Made by a program: the position numbers and the translations under genes
The notes under the pieces: model-generated
Database searches by the model: none
Told to the model about the DNA's origin: nothing
What the model saw: only the letters and a program-made list of their open reading frames with translations
In this document: positions 40,202 to 50,085 of the stretch, one piece after another
Layout of the letters: every line of letters begins with the position of its first letter
Numbering within the stretch: position 1 is the first letter of the stretch
From: JASJAR01 sp038530285
GTDB lineage: Bacteria > Pseudomonadota > Alphaproteobacteria > Rhodobacterales > Rhodobacteraceae
Direction of reading: 5' to 3'
DNA length: 64,000 nt
NCBI GenBank assembly: GCA_038530285.1
Contig: JBCBCY010000009.1
Coordinates: 82,587-146,586, forward strand

Positions 40202-40510
40202 CTAAGGGGCGGGATTGGCGATCTTGTCCATAATCTGGGCGAGTTTCAAATCGAGATCGCTTAACCCGCTGACATCATGGGTGGTCAGCGTGACTTCCAC
40301 ACGGTTGTAGACGTTGAACCATTCAGGATGGTGGTTCATCTTCTCGGCCCGGATCGCGGCCTGGCTCATAAACCCCCAGGCGGCGACGAAATTGGCAAAG
40401 CGAAACTCCTTATACAGTGCGTCGCGGGCCGGATCATGGGCCCAGCCGGCATCCAACAGAATCTGCAATGCCGTTTCGCGCGCGTCCCCTTCGAGTTTCT
40501 CGGCCATCAT
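40202..40510 (-). CDS. phhB: 4a-hydroxytetrahydrobiopterin dehydratase
   Basis: 102 residues. The pterin-4a-carbinolamine dehydratase pattern is clear: KEFRFANFVAAWGFMSQAA, then EKMNHHPEWFNVYNRVEVTLTTHD, holding the [E/K]xHHP active site. It recycles the pterin cofactor of aromatic amino acid hydroxylases, although no hydroxylase is in the window. The start ATG at 40510 overlaps the upstream stop (ATGA). Confidence 0.93.
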   Translation of the reverse strand: MMAEKLEGDARETALQILLDAGWAHDPARDALYKEFRFANFVAAWGFMSQAAIRAEKMNHHPEWFNVYNRVEVTLTTHDVSGLSDLDLKLAQIMDKIANPAP

Positions 40511-41700
40511 TCACTCTCCTCTTGTTGGGCCTGTCGAAACGGCCCGTAGCTTGTCAGCACTTCGATGTCTTCGCCCACAGCTTCGCGTTCGGACCGAAGA
40601 TAGTGTTCAACCGCGCCGGAGAACCCTTTGTCGGCCAGCCAATGCAGCGAATGGGTCTGCACCGGCATATAGCCCCGCGCGAGCTTGTGGTCCCCCTGCG
40701 CACCAGCTTCCACCGCACCCAAACCATGGGCGATCGCCCAGTCGATGGCCTGGTAGTAGCACGCCTCAAAATGCAGGCAGGGGTGATGTTCGATCGACCC
40801 CCAGTACCGGCCAAAAAGCGCATCCTGCCCGATGAAGTTCAGGGCTCCGGCCACCGGGCGACCATCCCGCTGGGCCAGCACCAAAAGCATGTCACCGCGC
40901 AGCGTGTCCTGCGCGATGTCAAAAAACGCCCGCGTCAGATAGGGTGTGCCCCACTTTCGCGCGCCGGTGTCCTGGTAGAAAATCCAGAACGCGTCCCAAT
41001 GCTCGGGCCGGATGTCATCGCCAGTCAGCGCGGTGATCTCGCCGCCGAAGTCCTGGGCCGTGCGGCGTTCTTTGCGAATGGCCTTCCTTTTGCGCGATGA
41101 GAGATCGGCCAGAAAGGCATCGAAATCAGCGTAGTCGCGGTTTTTCCAGTGATATTGCTGAGTGATCCGGTGCAGCAACCCGATCTCGGCGCCCCGCTGG
41201 GCTTCTGCTTCGGTACAGAACGTCACGTGTAACGAGGACAGACGGTTTTCATCTGCAAGGGTCACGGCCCCCTGGATCAGAGCGGCTGTCGCGCGCATCT
41301 CGTCGCCCGGTCGGGTCAGAAAGCGCCGCCCCGTCGCGGGCGTAAACGGCACGGCCATCTGCAGCTTGGGATAATACCGCCCGCCTGCGCGTTCCCAGGC
41401 ATGGGCCCAGTTGTGATCGAAGATATACTCGCCCTGACTGTGGGACTTGGCATAAAGCGGTGCGACACCAATCACCGCTCCACCGGCGCGCGCAACAAGA
41501 TGCTGCGGCTGCCAACCTGTGCCGGTGCCAACCGAGCCTGACGCTTCGAGTGCAGACAAGAACCGGTGCGTCGTGAAGGGATCGACAGGGCGGCCTTCGG
41601 CGGCTTCAGGACAGGCGCACAGGTCCCATTCGGCGGCAGCGATGTCGCCAATCCGGCCGAGCACGGTGATTTCGATGGGGTCGGTTGCTGGATCGGTCAT
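40507..41700 (-). CDS. FemAB-like (DUF482) GNAT-fold protein
   Basis: 397 residues. Segments such as LVARAGGAVIGVAPLYAKSHSQGEYIFDHNWAHA, SSLHVTFCTEAE, DYADFDAFLADLSSRKRKAIRKER, and CYYQAIDWAIAHGLGAVEAGAQGDHKLARGY are typical of the PF04339 family, predicted N-acyltransferases of the FemAB kind. The reaction is unproven. The start is ATG 41700; 52 bp separate it from the phosphodiesterase gene upstream, and it is coupled to phhB downstream. Confidence 0.87.
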   Translation of the reverse strand: MTDPATDPIEITVLGRIGDIAAAEWDLCACPEAAEGRPVDPFTTHRFLSALEASGSVGTGTGWQPQHLVARAGGAVIGVAPLYAKSHSQGEYIFDHNWAHAWERAGGRYYPKLQMAVPFTPATGRRFLTRPGDEMRATAALIQGAVTLADENRLSSLHVTFCTEAEAQRGAEIGLLHRITQQYHWKNRDYADFDAFLADLSSRKRKAIRKERRTAQDFGGEITALTGDDIRPEHWDAFWIFYQDTGARKWGTPYLTRAFFDIAQDTLRGDMLLVLAQRDGRPVAGALNFIGQDALFGRYWGSIEHHPCLHFEACYYQAIDWAIAHGLGAVEAGAQGDHKLARGYMPVQTHSLHWLADKGFSGAVEHYLRSEREAVGEDIEVLTSYGPFRQAQQEESE

Positions 41701-41752
41701 GTTTGGCTGGGGCAAGGTCACCTGCTGGAACGTGGGCCGGGGCCGGGCAAGG

Positions 41753-42514
41753 TCAACCCGGGCTGTAGCCTTCGAAGGTGATGTTGTCGGCAATTGCGCG
41801 CGCGGCGGCTTCTTGCCCAGCACTTCGGATCGTCCAGGTGAAAATCGGGACACCCTTGGCTTTCAGGCGCGCGACCGATGCCACATCAAGGCTGGCGCGA
41901 TCATGGCTGACAAAGCTGCAAGCGGCCCTGTCGAAGGCTGCGTAATCGGTCAGCGCCGCGTTTTGCGCATCCGTCAGACGCGCGTCGTCGAACACCATAC
42001 CCACCAATCCGCGCGGGACGATGTCGCCAAGCCAGGACAGGGCCGCGACATACTCGGGGTTGAACGACATGATCGCCGCGCGCACCCCATGGCTGTCCAC
42101 CGCGTTTTTGACGACCCATCCTGTCACCTGATCGAGCGCTGCGATGTCCGCGCCGGGCAAATGGGTCTGATCCTTGATCTCAACAAGGACCGGTACCGCA
42201 TCGCCAATGCGTTCCAAAACGGCCTGAAGCGTCTCGATTGTGTCGTTACTGCCTGTAAGGGGAATGCCCGAAAGCTCTTGCGCCGAGCGTTCGCGCACCG
42301 GGCCCGACAATGCCGTCAACCGATCAAGTGTTTCGTCGTGAAAGACCACCGGAACGCCGTCGCGGCTCATCTGCACGTCAAGTTCAATCCCGTAACCCGA
42401 TTGGGTGGCCGCATCGAAAGAGGCGCGCGCATTCTCGATCCGGCCCCGCGCCTTGTCGTGCAGACCCCTGTGCGACATCGGCCGATCGAGGAAGACCTGC
42501 GGCAAGGGCGTCAT
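41753..42514 (-). CDS. Glycerophosphodiester phosphodiesterase
   Basis: 253 residues, GDPD TIM barrel. The catalytic pair is in MSHRGLHDKARGRIENARASF (His, Arg, Glu) and the metal/second His in IELDVQMSRDGVPVVFHDETLDRLT. Near the end is IFTWTIRS, a conserved late strand. It splits glycerophosphodiesters to glycerol-3-phosphate and an alcohol. No signal peptide is seen. It overlaps ridA by 4 bp (ATGA). Confidence 0.93.
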   Translation of the reverse strand: MTPLPQVFLDRPMSHRGLHDKARGRIENARASFDAATQSGYGIELDVQMSRDGVPVVFHDETLDRLTALSGPVRERSAQELSGIPLTGSNDTIETLQAVLERIGDAVPVLVEIKDQTHLPGADIAALDQVTGWVVKNAVDSHGVRAAIMSFNPEYVAALSWLGDIVPRGLVGMVFDDARLTDAQNAALTDYAAFDRAACSFVSHDRASLDVASVARLKAKGVPIFTWTIRSAGQEAAARAIADNITFEGYSPG

Positions 42515-42972
42515 GCGATTTCGAAGACCGCTTCGATTTCGACCGCCACGCCGAAGGGCAGGGATCCGGCACTGACCGCAGACCGTGCATGGCGACCCTT
42601 GTCGCCAAGCGCGTCGACCAAGAAGTGCGACGCGCCATTGATCACTTTGGGCTGGTCGGTGAAATCGGGGGTGGAATTGACAAACCCCAACAGTTTCACG
42701 ACCCGCACCAGCCGGTCCAAGTCGCCGCCCGTGGCCGCCTTCAGCTGCGCCAAAAGCGCGATGGCACAGGTTTTTGCGGCCCCAGCGCCCTGTTCGGCGG
42801 TCAAATCAGCTCCCAGCTTGCCGGTGATAAACCCTGTTTCATCCTGGCTGATCTGGCCGGACACCCAGACGTGATTGCCCGTGATCACAAACGGCACATA
42901 GTTGGCCGCGGGCGCCGGTGGGGTCTCAAGCACAACCCCCAATTCCGCCAAACGGCTCTCAATCTCAGACAT
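42511..42972 (-). CDS. RidA-family enamine/imine deaminase
   Basis: 153 residues, long RidA subgroup. VWVSGQISQD and SRLAELGVVLETPPAPAANYVPF are characteristic, as are LVRVVKLLGFVNS, RSAVSAGSLPFGVAVEIEAVFEI. Such proteins hydrolyse reactive enamines or imines; in this longer subgroup the typical arginine is not always retained, and the activity is not certain. It is the first gene of a four-gene operon (ridA, phosphodiesterase, FemAB-like, phhB). Confidence 0.9.
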   Translation of the reverse strand: MSEIESRLAELGVVLETPPAPAANYVPFVITGNHVWVSGQISQDETGFITGKLGADLTAEQGAGAAKTCAIALLAQLKAATGGDLDRLVRVVKLLGFVNSTPDFTDQPKVINGASHFLVDALGDKGRHARSAVSAGSLPFGVAVEIEAVFEIA

Positions 42973-43122
42973 TTCGCGCTCCTGCCAGGTTTGGGCAAGG
43001 CTAGCGTTGATATGCATGAACGAAAACCCAATCCGGGCGAGATTTCACACGTTCGCGTAAAAATCGAGGGTGCTGGGTTTCCGCTACGTCGCGCCTATGT
43101 CATGTGTTCGTAGAGATTTGAG

Positions 43123-43896
43123 ATGATGGACATTCGCATGACACGCTGGATTAGGCGGTTCGCATCTGCGTTGGCTTTGGGCGCTCTGGCGGCCTGTTCA
43201 ACGCCGGATACGCCAGTCGACATCTATGATCCCTATGAAGCAGACAACCGCGGCGTTCACAATTTTAACCGCGGCGTCGACGCTCTTGCCCTGCGCCCTG
43301 CCGCGACAGGCTATGGTAGCTTTGTGCCAGAACCGCTGCGCATGGGTGTTGCGAACTTCTCGTCGAACCTGGCGACGCCATCCGATGTGGTGAACGACCT
43401 TTTGCAGGGTAATCTGGGCGATGCGGCGCACAACACGTTCCGCTTTGTCCTGAATTCGTTTCTTGGCTTTGGTGGGCTTTTTGATGTGGCCACCCAGGGT
43501 GGTTTCGAAGAACGCGGGACCGATTTCGGCCAAACCCTTGCGGTATGGGGCGCACCCGAAGGGGCCTACATCGAGGTTCCGTTCTTTGGCCCGCGCACCG
43601 AACGCGCCTTTGCAGGCAATGTTGTCGATCTGGTGCTGAACCCGGTCAATTACGTCTTTGGCCCGGAATATGCTGTCATCGTTTACGGCGCGGCGGCGGG
43701 CACGGTGCTTGATAACCGATTTGTGCTTGGCGACACACTTGATGATATTCTTTACAATAGCGCGGATAGCTATGTGCTGCTGCGCTCCCTATATTTACAG
43801 AACCGGCGGTTCGAGCTGTCTGAAAGCGGCGCCACTGCCGGGGAGGAGGCATTCGATATCTATGAGGACCTCTATGGCGATCTATTTGAGGAATAA
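43123..43896 (+). CDS. mlaA: MlaA outer-membrane lipoprotein (VacJ)
   Basis: 257 residues. A lipoprotein signal ends in LAACS with Cys25 as the lipidation site. The MlaA domain follows: YEADNRGVHNFNRGVDA, NFSSNLATPSDVVNDLLQGN, NSFLGFGGLFDVATQGGFEERGTDFGQTLAVWG and a VPFFGPRTERAFAGNVVDL stretch. It removes misplaced phospholipids from the outer leaflet and passes them to MlaC. The start could instead be ATG 43138. mlaC follows after 1 bp; the mlaFEDB inner-membrane complex is not in the window. Confidence 0.95.
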   Translation: MMDIRMTRWIRRFASALALGALAACSTPDTPVDIYDPYEADNRGVHNFNRGVDALALRPAATGYGSFVPEPLRMGVANFSSNLATPSDVVNDLLQGNLGDAAHNTFRFVLNSFLGFGGLFDVATQGGFEERGTDFGQTLAVWGAPEGAYIEVPFFGPRTERAFAGNVVDLVLNPVNYVFGPEYAVIVYGAAAGTVLDNRFVLGDTLDDILYNSADSYVLLRSLYLQNRRFELSESGATAGEEAFDIYEDLYGDLFEE

Positions 43897-43897
43897 T

Positions 43898-44488
43898 ATG
43901 ACCCGGCGTACCGTGCTGGCGGGACTTCTGGCGAGTGTGGCTGCGGCTGGCTTGCCAAACCGGGCCCTGGCCCTGACCAACAGTGAGGCTGCGGCCCTCG
44001 TGAACCGGGTGGTGGCTGACATCAACTCGATTATCAATTCCGGGAAGTCCAGAAGCGCGATGTTCCGCGATTTCGAAGGGATCTTTTCGCGGTACGGCGA
44101 TGTGCCAACAATCTCGCGGTCGGCCCTTGGGCCTGCGGCGCGCTCGGCCTCGCCTGCGCAGCTGTCGGCGTTTTCCGATGCTTTTGGTGGCTATCTGGCG
44201 CGCAAGTATGGTGCCCGCTTCCGCGAATTCATCGGTGGCGAGATCAAAGTGCGCGATGCGCGCGCGGTGAAAAACTTCTTTGAGGTTCGTTCAACCGTCG
44301 CGTTGCGGGGGCAATCGCCCTTCAATGTCAGCTTTATGGTGTCGGACCGGTCTGGCCGCGACAAGTTTTTCGATATCGTGATCGAAGGCATTTCGCTGCT
44401 GAAGACCGAACGCGTGGAAATCGGCTCGATGCTCGATCGGCGTCGCGGCAACATTGATGCCCTCGTGCAGGACCTGCGCTCCGCCTGA
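43898..44488 (+). CDS. mlaC: MlaC periplasmic phospholipid-binding protein
   Basis: 196 residues. The N-terminus MTRRTVLAGLLASVAAAGLP is a Tat-like or Sec signal. The mature part has AMFRDFEGIFSRYGDVPTISRSALGPAAR, FSDAFGGYLARKYGARFREF and a VSFMVSDRSGRDKFFDIVIEGISLL segment, as in the Tol-Tol-Ttg2D/MlaC family. It shuttles phospholipid between MlaA and the inner-membrane ABC complex. The start ATG 43898 lies directly after the mlaA stop, so the two are coupled. Confidence 0.92.
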   Translation: MTRRTVLAGLLASVAAAGLPNRALALTNSEAAALVNRVVADINSIINSGKSRSAMFRDFEGIFSRYGDVPTISRSALGPAARSASPAQLSAFSDAFGGYLARKYGARFREFIGGEIKVRDARAVKNFFEVRSTVALRGQSPFNVSFMVSDRSGRDKFFDIVIEGISLLKTERVEIGSMLDRRRGNIDALVQDLRSA

Positions 44489-44547
44489 GCCCCGGCAATC
44501 TTCGTTTGAAGGATCGCGACACGGGGTTTCGCAAAGCGATTGGCGTC

Positions 44548-46707
44548 CTAGTTGAAGATCGAATTCAACAGCTGCTCGATCGCGCGTTCCAGATCGTTGG
44601 CCGGTGGCGGGCCGCGCCGGTCCGGCCTGGTTGGCTGGCGCTGAGGCTGGCGATCAACGGCTTGAACCGGTTCTGGCGGCACGATCATCGGCAGCGATAC
44701 CGGCGGCAGCCCGTCATGGACCCTCATCATCGTTTCGCGCCAAATCTCGGCAGGCAGCCCGCCGCCGGTCACGCCGGTCAACGGTGTGTTGTCGTCATAG
44801 CCCATCCAAACGCCGGCCACGTAATTCGCCGTGAACCCCAAAAACCAGGCATCGCGGGCTTCCTGTGTGGTCCCGGTCTTGCCGGCCGATTGCCAGCCGG
44901 GCACTTTGGCGCGTGTGCCCGTGCCGCGTTCGACAACCTGGCTCATCATCCAGACAAGTTGGCGGGCGGCGTCTTCGGAAATCACCCGTACGCCCAAACC
45001 GCCGGTCTGATCGATCAGCGACGCGGTTTCGCCCTTCAGCTTCAGCTCGATCAACCCGTAAGGCTCGACCGCCGATCCGCCATTGAGGATGCCCGCATAG
45101 GCCGCTGTCATCTCTAACAGGGTGGATTCTGATACGCCCAAGGCGACGGCGGGCACATCCGCCAGATCGCCGCCCACACCAAACCCGTCCGCAATCGCGC
45201 GAACCCGGTCGCGCCCGACAAATTCCGACACCCGCACGGCCGGGATGTTCAGCGATTGCGCCAGCGCATCCGTCAGCGTCACCCGGCCCTTGTAGTCGTT
45301 TGTGTAGTTCCGCGGCGTCCAGGGACCCGATCCCGGCACATCAAGCGTGATCGGTTCATCGACCACCCAGTCGCGCGGGCTGTAGCCTTCATCCAACGCG
45401 GCGGCAAAGATAAACGGTTTGAACGCCGAGCCGGTCTGCCGTTTGGCCTGGATCGCACGGTTGAACTGGCCCGTCACACCGCGCAGCTTGCGCCCGCCCA
45501 CCATGGCGCGCACGGCCCCATCGGCTGACATCACGACGATCGCGGCCTGGGCTTGCGACCCTTCGCGGACCTTGTATTCAAAAATCCATTCTAGCGCATC
45601 TTCGGCCGCCTGCTGAATGCGCGGATCAAACGTGGTGCGGATCACGACGTCTTCGGTGGTCTGTTCGGTCAGGAACGACGGGCCCTGATCCATCACCCAA
45701 TCGGCGTAGTACCCGCCGGCCCGTGCCTCAGCGGCCGGGCTCAGCCGCGCCGGATTGGCCTTGGCGGCTGCGGCATCTGTTGGCGACAAATAGCCCTGGT
45801 CCTGCATCAGCCCCAGGATCAGGTTCGCCCGATCCTGGCTGCGCTGCAGGTTCGCGGTTGGCGCAAAGCGCGTGGGCGCCACCAAAAGCCCCGCCAGCAT
45901 CGCAGCCTCAGAGGCATTCACCTCGGCCGCGGATTTCCCGAAATATCGCTGCGACGCAGCTTCAAACCCGCGCGACCCGGCCCCCAGATAGGCCCGGTTG
46001 AGGTAAATCGTCAGGATATCATCCTTCGAATACCGCAATTCCATCGCCAGCGCGTAAACGGCTTCCTTGGCTTTGCGGCTGATCGTGGTGCGGCGGCAAT
46101 CGGCTTCGTATTCGGCTTCGGTCATGCCGGCTTCGGGGTCAAATGGCACCCCAAGGCACAACAGCTTGGCGGTTTGCTGCGTCAACGTGGACCCGCCGTG
46201 GCCCTGTAATGGCCCGCGCCCTTCGCGCAGATTGATCCGCACCGCTGACGCGATCCCGCGCGGATCGATCCCGGGATGCCAGTAAAAGCGCTTATCTTCG
46301 GTCGCGACCACCGCATTTCGGAGCGCTGGCGACACGGTGGTCGCGTCGATTCGCCCGCCAAATTGCTCGCCCCGCCAAGCATAGATCTCAGCGTCTCGGT
46401 CCAGAAGCGTGACGGAACCACGCGCGCGTCCATCAAGCATGTCTTCCGGCGCCGGTAGGCCCAGGGCCGTGACCACAACCCAGCCACCCAAAGCCAGGCC
46501 ACCGACCAGCCCAATCCGCAGGCCGAACCACCAGATCACCCTTAAAACAAGGCGAAACGGCCACATCATCCAGCCCAGAAGTCCTTTGGGCGCCACCTTT
46601 TTCGTAGGCGCGCTCCGGCGCCGCGGGGCGCGAGGTTTTTTCGGTTTTGCGTTGCTCGTACGCCGTTCGGCCACCAGTGGCCTACGGGGTTTACCCGAAT
46701 TACTCAT
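44548..46707 (-). CDS. Class A penicillin-binding protein (PBP1A type)
   Basis: 719 residues. A basic N-terminus (RRPLVAERR, KPKKPRAPRRRS) precedes one membrane helix around residues 50-82. The GT51 domain has Glu137 in ATEDKRFYWHPGID and GGSTLTQQTAKLL. The transpeptidase domain has the active Ser in QTGSAFKPFIFA, the SLN box in LAQSLNIPAV and KTGTTQEARDAWF. It polymerises and cross-links peptidoglycan. The C-terminus is a short proline/arginine-rich tail with no PBP1C-type extra domain. The start ATG 46707 is chosen because it begins the basic cytosolic segment. Confidence 0.93.
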   Translation of the reverse strand: MSNSGKPRRPLVAERRTSNAKPKKPRAPRRRSAPTKKVAPKGLLGWMMWPFRLVLRVIWWFGLRIGLVGGLALGGWVVVTALGLPAPEDMLDGRARGSVTLLDRDAEIYAWRGEQFGGRIDATTVSPALRNAVVATEDKRFYWHPGIDPRGIASAVRINLREGRGPLQGHGGSTLTQQTAKLLCLGVPFDPEAGMTEAEYEADCRRTTISRKAKEAVYALAMELRYSKDDILTIYLNRAYLGAGSRGFEAASQRYFGKSAAEVNASEAAMLAGLLVAPTRFAPTANLQRSQDRANLILGLMQDQGYLSPTDAAAAKANPARLSPAAEARAGGYYADWVMDQGPSFLTEQTTEDVVIRTTFDPRIQQAAEDALEWIFEYKVREGSQAQAAIVVMSADGAVRAMVGGRKLRGVTGQFNRAIQAKRQTGSAFKPFIFAAALDEGYSPRDWVVDEPITLDVPGSGPWTPRNYTNDYKGRVTLTDALAQSLNIPAVRVSEFVGRDRVRAIADGFGVGGDLADVPAVALGVSESTLLEMTAAYAGILNGGSAVEPYGLIELKLKGETASLIDQTGGLGVRVISEDAARQLVWMMSQVVERGTGTRAKVPGWQSAGKTGTTQEARDAWFLGFTANYVAGVWMGYDDNTPLTGVTGGGLPAEIWRETMMRVHDGLPPVSLPMIVPPEPVQAVDRQPQRQPTRPDRRGPPPANDLERAIEQLLNSIFN

Positions 46708-46848
46708 GCTCTTTTGAGCCTCGCTCAGCCTGCTCGTTTTGCGGCAAGATAGCGTTCCCTTCCGCACTTGTAGAGTAGGGATACGTAAATAAGACGTAAC
46801 GACCAGCGTTTCAGAACTGATCAAAAATTAAGCGTTAGTATCAATTTG

Positions 46849-46863
46849 TGCAAAAATTGTGCA
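46849..46863. promoter_or_regulatory. Near-perfect palindrome in the glnK promoter region
   Basis: TGCAAAAATTGTGCA has TGCA arms separated by 7 bp, with one mismatched pair. It lies about 125 bp upstream of glnK in A/T-rich DNA between glnK and the PBP gene. NtrC sites have TGCA arms but usually a longer spacer, so NtrC binding is only a possibility. Confidence 0.3.
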
Positions 46864-46988
46864 ATTGCCCTCAGATTCTGCCACTGAAAGGGGCGCCCAT
46901 TTCTTGTCGCGGGCCAAGTTGCAGGCTCCTTGTCGCGTCATGAAACGCGGGGGGCGAGGGCCGTCCCGTTTAATGGAAGGGGATGCAA

Positions 46989-47327
46989 GTGAAACTCATC
47001 ATTGCAGCAATCAAACCGTTCAAGCTCGAGGAGGTGCGCGAAGCGCTCACCGCAATCGGCGTGCGCGGAATGATGGTGACCGAAATCAAAGGCTTTGGGT
47101 CGCAGTCGGGGCACACTGAAATTTATCGCGGCGCAGAATACGCCGTGAACTTCGTGCCGAAGGTAAAGCTGGAAATAGTCGTGGCCGCATCAATGGTCGA
47201 TCAAGTTGTCGAGACGATCTCGACCACTGCCAAAACCGACAAGATCGGCGACGGCAAGATCTTCGTTCTTGATGTGCAAAGTGCTGTCCGCGTGCGGACC
47301 GGCGAGACCAACGAAGACGCAATCTAG
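46989..47327 (+). CDS. glnK: PII signal protein GlnK
   Basis: 112 residues when read from the GTG at 46989, exactly the canonical PII length, with GGAAGGGG six bases upstream; the ATG at 46983 would sit directly against that site. KLIIAAIKPFKLEEVREAL, the T-loop HTEIYRGAEYAVNF with the uridylylated Tyr51, and GDGKIFVLDVQSAVRVRTGE are all typical. It binds 2-oxoglutarate and ATP/ADP and gates AmtB, whose gene follows after 26 bp. Confidence 0.96.
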   Translation: MKLIIAAIKPFKLEEVREALTAIGVRGMMVTEIKGFGSQSGHTEIYRGAEYAVNFVPKVKLEIVVAASMVDQVVETISTTAKTDKIGDGKIFVLDVQSAVRVRTGETNEDAI

Positions 47328-47353
47328 GCGTCCGGGACAGGAGAAATACCGAA

Positions 47354-48703
<1,350 letters not shown>

Positions 48704-48733
48704 TCTCCCTTCCAATTGGCCATTGGTCAACTG

Positions 48734-48764
48734 TCCCGGGCATGAAAATGCCCGGGATTTTTCC
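48734..48764 (+). terminator. Rho-independent terminator of glnK-amtB
   Basis: TCCCGGGCAT (48734-48743), loop GAAA, ATGCCCGGGA (48748-48757), then TTTTTCC. A textbook 10-bp stem and T-run 31 bp after the amtB stop. Confidence 0.92.
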
Positions 48765-48837
48765 TTTTCCAGAACTGACCCAATTGCGCGCCTGCGGCGC
48801 ATTCGATTTTTTATTTTGCGTATTTGCCAAAGCGAAG

Positions 48838-48866
48838 AAGGCCCCGAGCGTGCACCTCGGGGCCTT
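48838..48866 (-). terminator. Hairpin terminator for the minus-strand aminotransferase operon
   Basis: AAGGCCCCGAG (48838-48848) and CTCGGGGCCTT (48856-48866) form a perfect 11-bp stem with a 7-nt loop, 38 bp after the aminotransferase stop. Only a weak TTCTTCGCTTT run follows on the minus strand. Confidence 0.65.
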
Positions 48867-48903
48867 GCGTTTCGATACTCAATCTGTGCGCGGTCGGGTC
48901 GCC

Positions 48904-50085
48904 CTAGGCGCTGACCTTGGCAATCGCTGCAGCCAGGATCGGCACTGTTTTGGTGTTGAGCCCGGCAATATTCATCCGGCTGTCGGCGACCATATAGATG
49001 CCGAACTCATCACGCAGGCGCGCCACCTGATCGGGACCCAGACCCACCCGCGAAAACATCCCCCGATGCCGTGCGATGAAGTCAAACCGGTCTGAATTCG
49101 TGCGTTGGCGCAATTCGTCGGCCAAGGACTGACGCAAGTCGAGCATACCCAGTCGCACGGCTTCCAATTCATCCGCCCAGTCTTTGCGCAACGCAGGATC
49201 GGTCAGGATCATCTGCACCAGCCGCGCCCCGTGGTCGGGCGGGAAGGAATAGTTCTGCCGGTTAAGGTAGAACAGGTTCGCTTGCAGTCGGTCACGGCCT
49301 GCCACGTCGCCGAGCGCCAAAAGCATCCCGGCACGCTCGCGGTAGATACCGAAGTTCTTTGAACATGACGCGGCGATGATGACTTCTGGAACCTCGCCCA
49401 CCAGATGGCGCAGGCCTTGCGCATCCTGCTCAAGCCCGTCGCCGAACCCCTGGTAAGCGATGTCAACGAAGGGCAAGGCCCCGGTCTTGTTCAGATGTGC
49501 CGTCAGCGCGGCCCAGTTTTCGCCGGTGAGGTTCGCACCCGTGGGGTTGTGGCAACACCCGTGCAGCAAGATCACGTCGCCGGGCCCGATGTCGGCAAGG
49601 TCCGCCATCATCGCGTCGAAATCCGTCTCGCCCGTGGCGGGGTCGAAATAGTGATAGGTCCGGGTTGTGATCCCCAGATGCTTCAGGATCGAGACATGAT
49701 TGGGCCAGGTCGGATCCGACACCCAAACAGTGGCATCGGGCCGCGCGAGCATCACCAGTTCCAACCCCTGACGCACCGCGCCGGTTCCGCCTGGCGTGGC
49801 CGCTGTTGCCCGACGATCGCTGTGGGCGCCAGGGCCCAGGATCAAATCGCCCAAAGCCTCACGGTAGACCGGGTCGCCCAGCATTCCGGTGTAGGATTTC
49901 GTGGTCTCGCTGGCCAACAGCTGGGTTCCCGCCGATTTGACCGCCCGCATGATTGGCGTCACGCCATCGGCATTCTTGTAAACCCCCACACCAAGGTCGA
50001 TCTTCGTCTCGCGGGGGTCGGCCCGGTAGGCCTGGCCAAGGGCGATTATCTTGTCGGGGGGCTGATCGGTCAAACGGTCGAACAT
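48904..50085 (-). CDS. Aromatic/aspartate aminotransferase (class I)
   Basis: 393 residues. The start MFDRLTDQPPDKIIALGQAYRAD is typical of the TyrB/AspC group. PLP-site features: GGTGAVRQGLELV, LLHGCCHNPTGANLT, PFVDIAYQGFGDGL and the Schiff-base Lys in AASCSKNFGIYRERAG. Near the C-terminus is GIYMVADSRMNIAGLN, containing the carboxylate-binding Arg. It transfers amino groups between aspartate or aromatic amino acids and 2-oxoglutarate. Its ATG overlaps the stop of the sulfurtransferase gene by one base, so the two form an operon, which would link cysteine transamination to 3-mercaptopyruvate. Confidence 0.93.
   Translation of the reverse strand: MFDRLTDQPPDKIIALGQAYRADPRETKIDLGVGVYKNADGVTPIMRAVKSAGTQLLASETTKSYTGMLGDPVYREALGDLILGPGAHSDRRATAATPGGTGAVRQGLELVMLARPDATVWVSDPTWPNHVSILKHLGITTRTYHYFDPATGETDFDAMMADLADIGPGDVILLHGCCHNPTGANLTGENWAALTAHLNKTGALPFVDIAYQGFGDGLEQDAQGLRHLVGEVPEVIIAASCSKNFGIYRERAGMLLALGDVAGRDRLQANLFYLNRQNYSFPPDHGARLVQMILTDPALRKDWADELEAVRLGMLDLRQSLADELRQRTNSDRFDFIARHRGMFSRVGLGPDQVARLRDEFGIYMVADSRMNIAGLNTKTVPILAAAIAKVSA

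Noticed and set aside
46900..46930. Possible sigma-54 promoter (GGGCC...TTGCA) ahead of glnK
   Set aside because: The spacing between the GG and GC elements is shorter than the invariant spacing of sigma-54 promoters.
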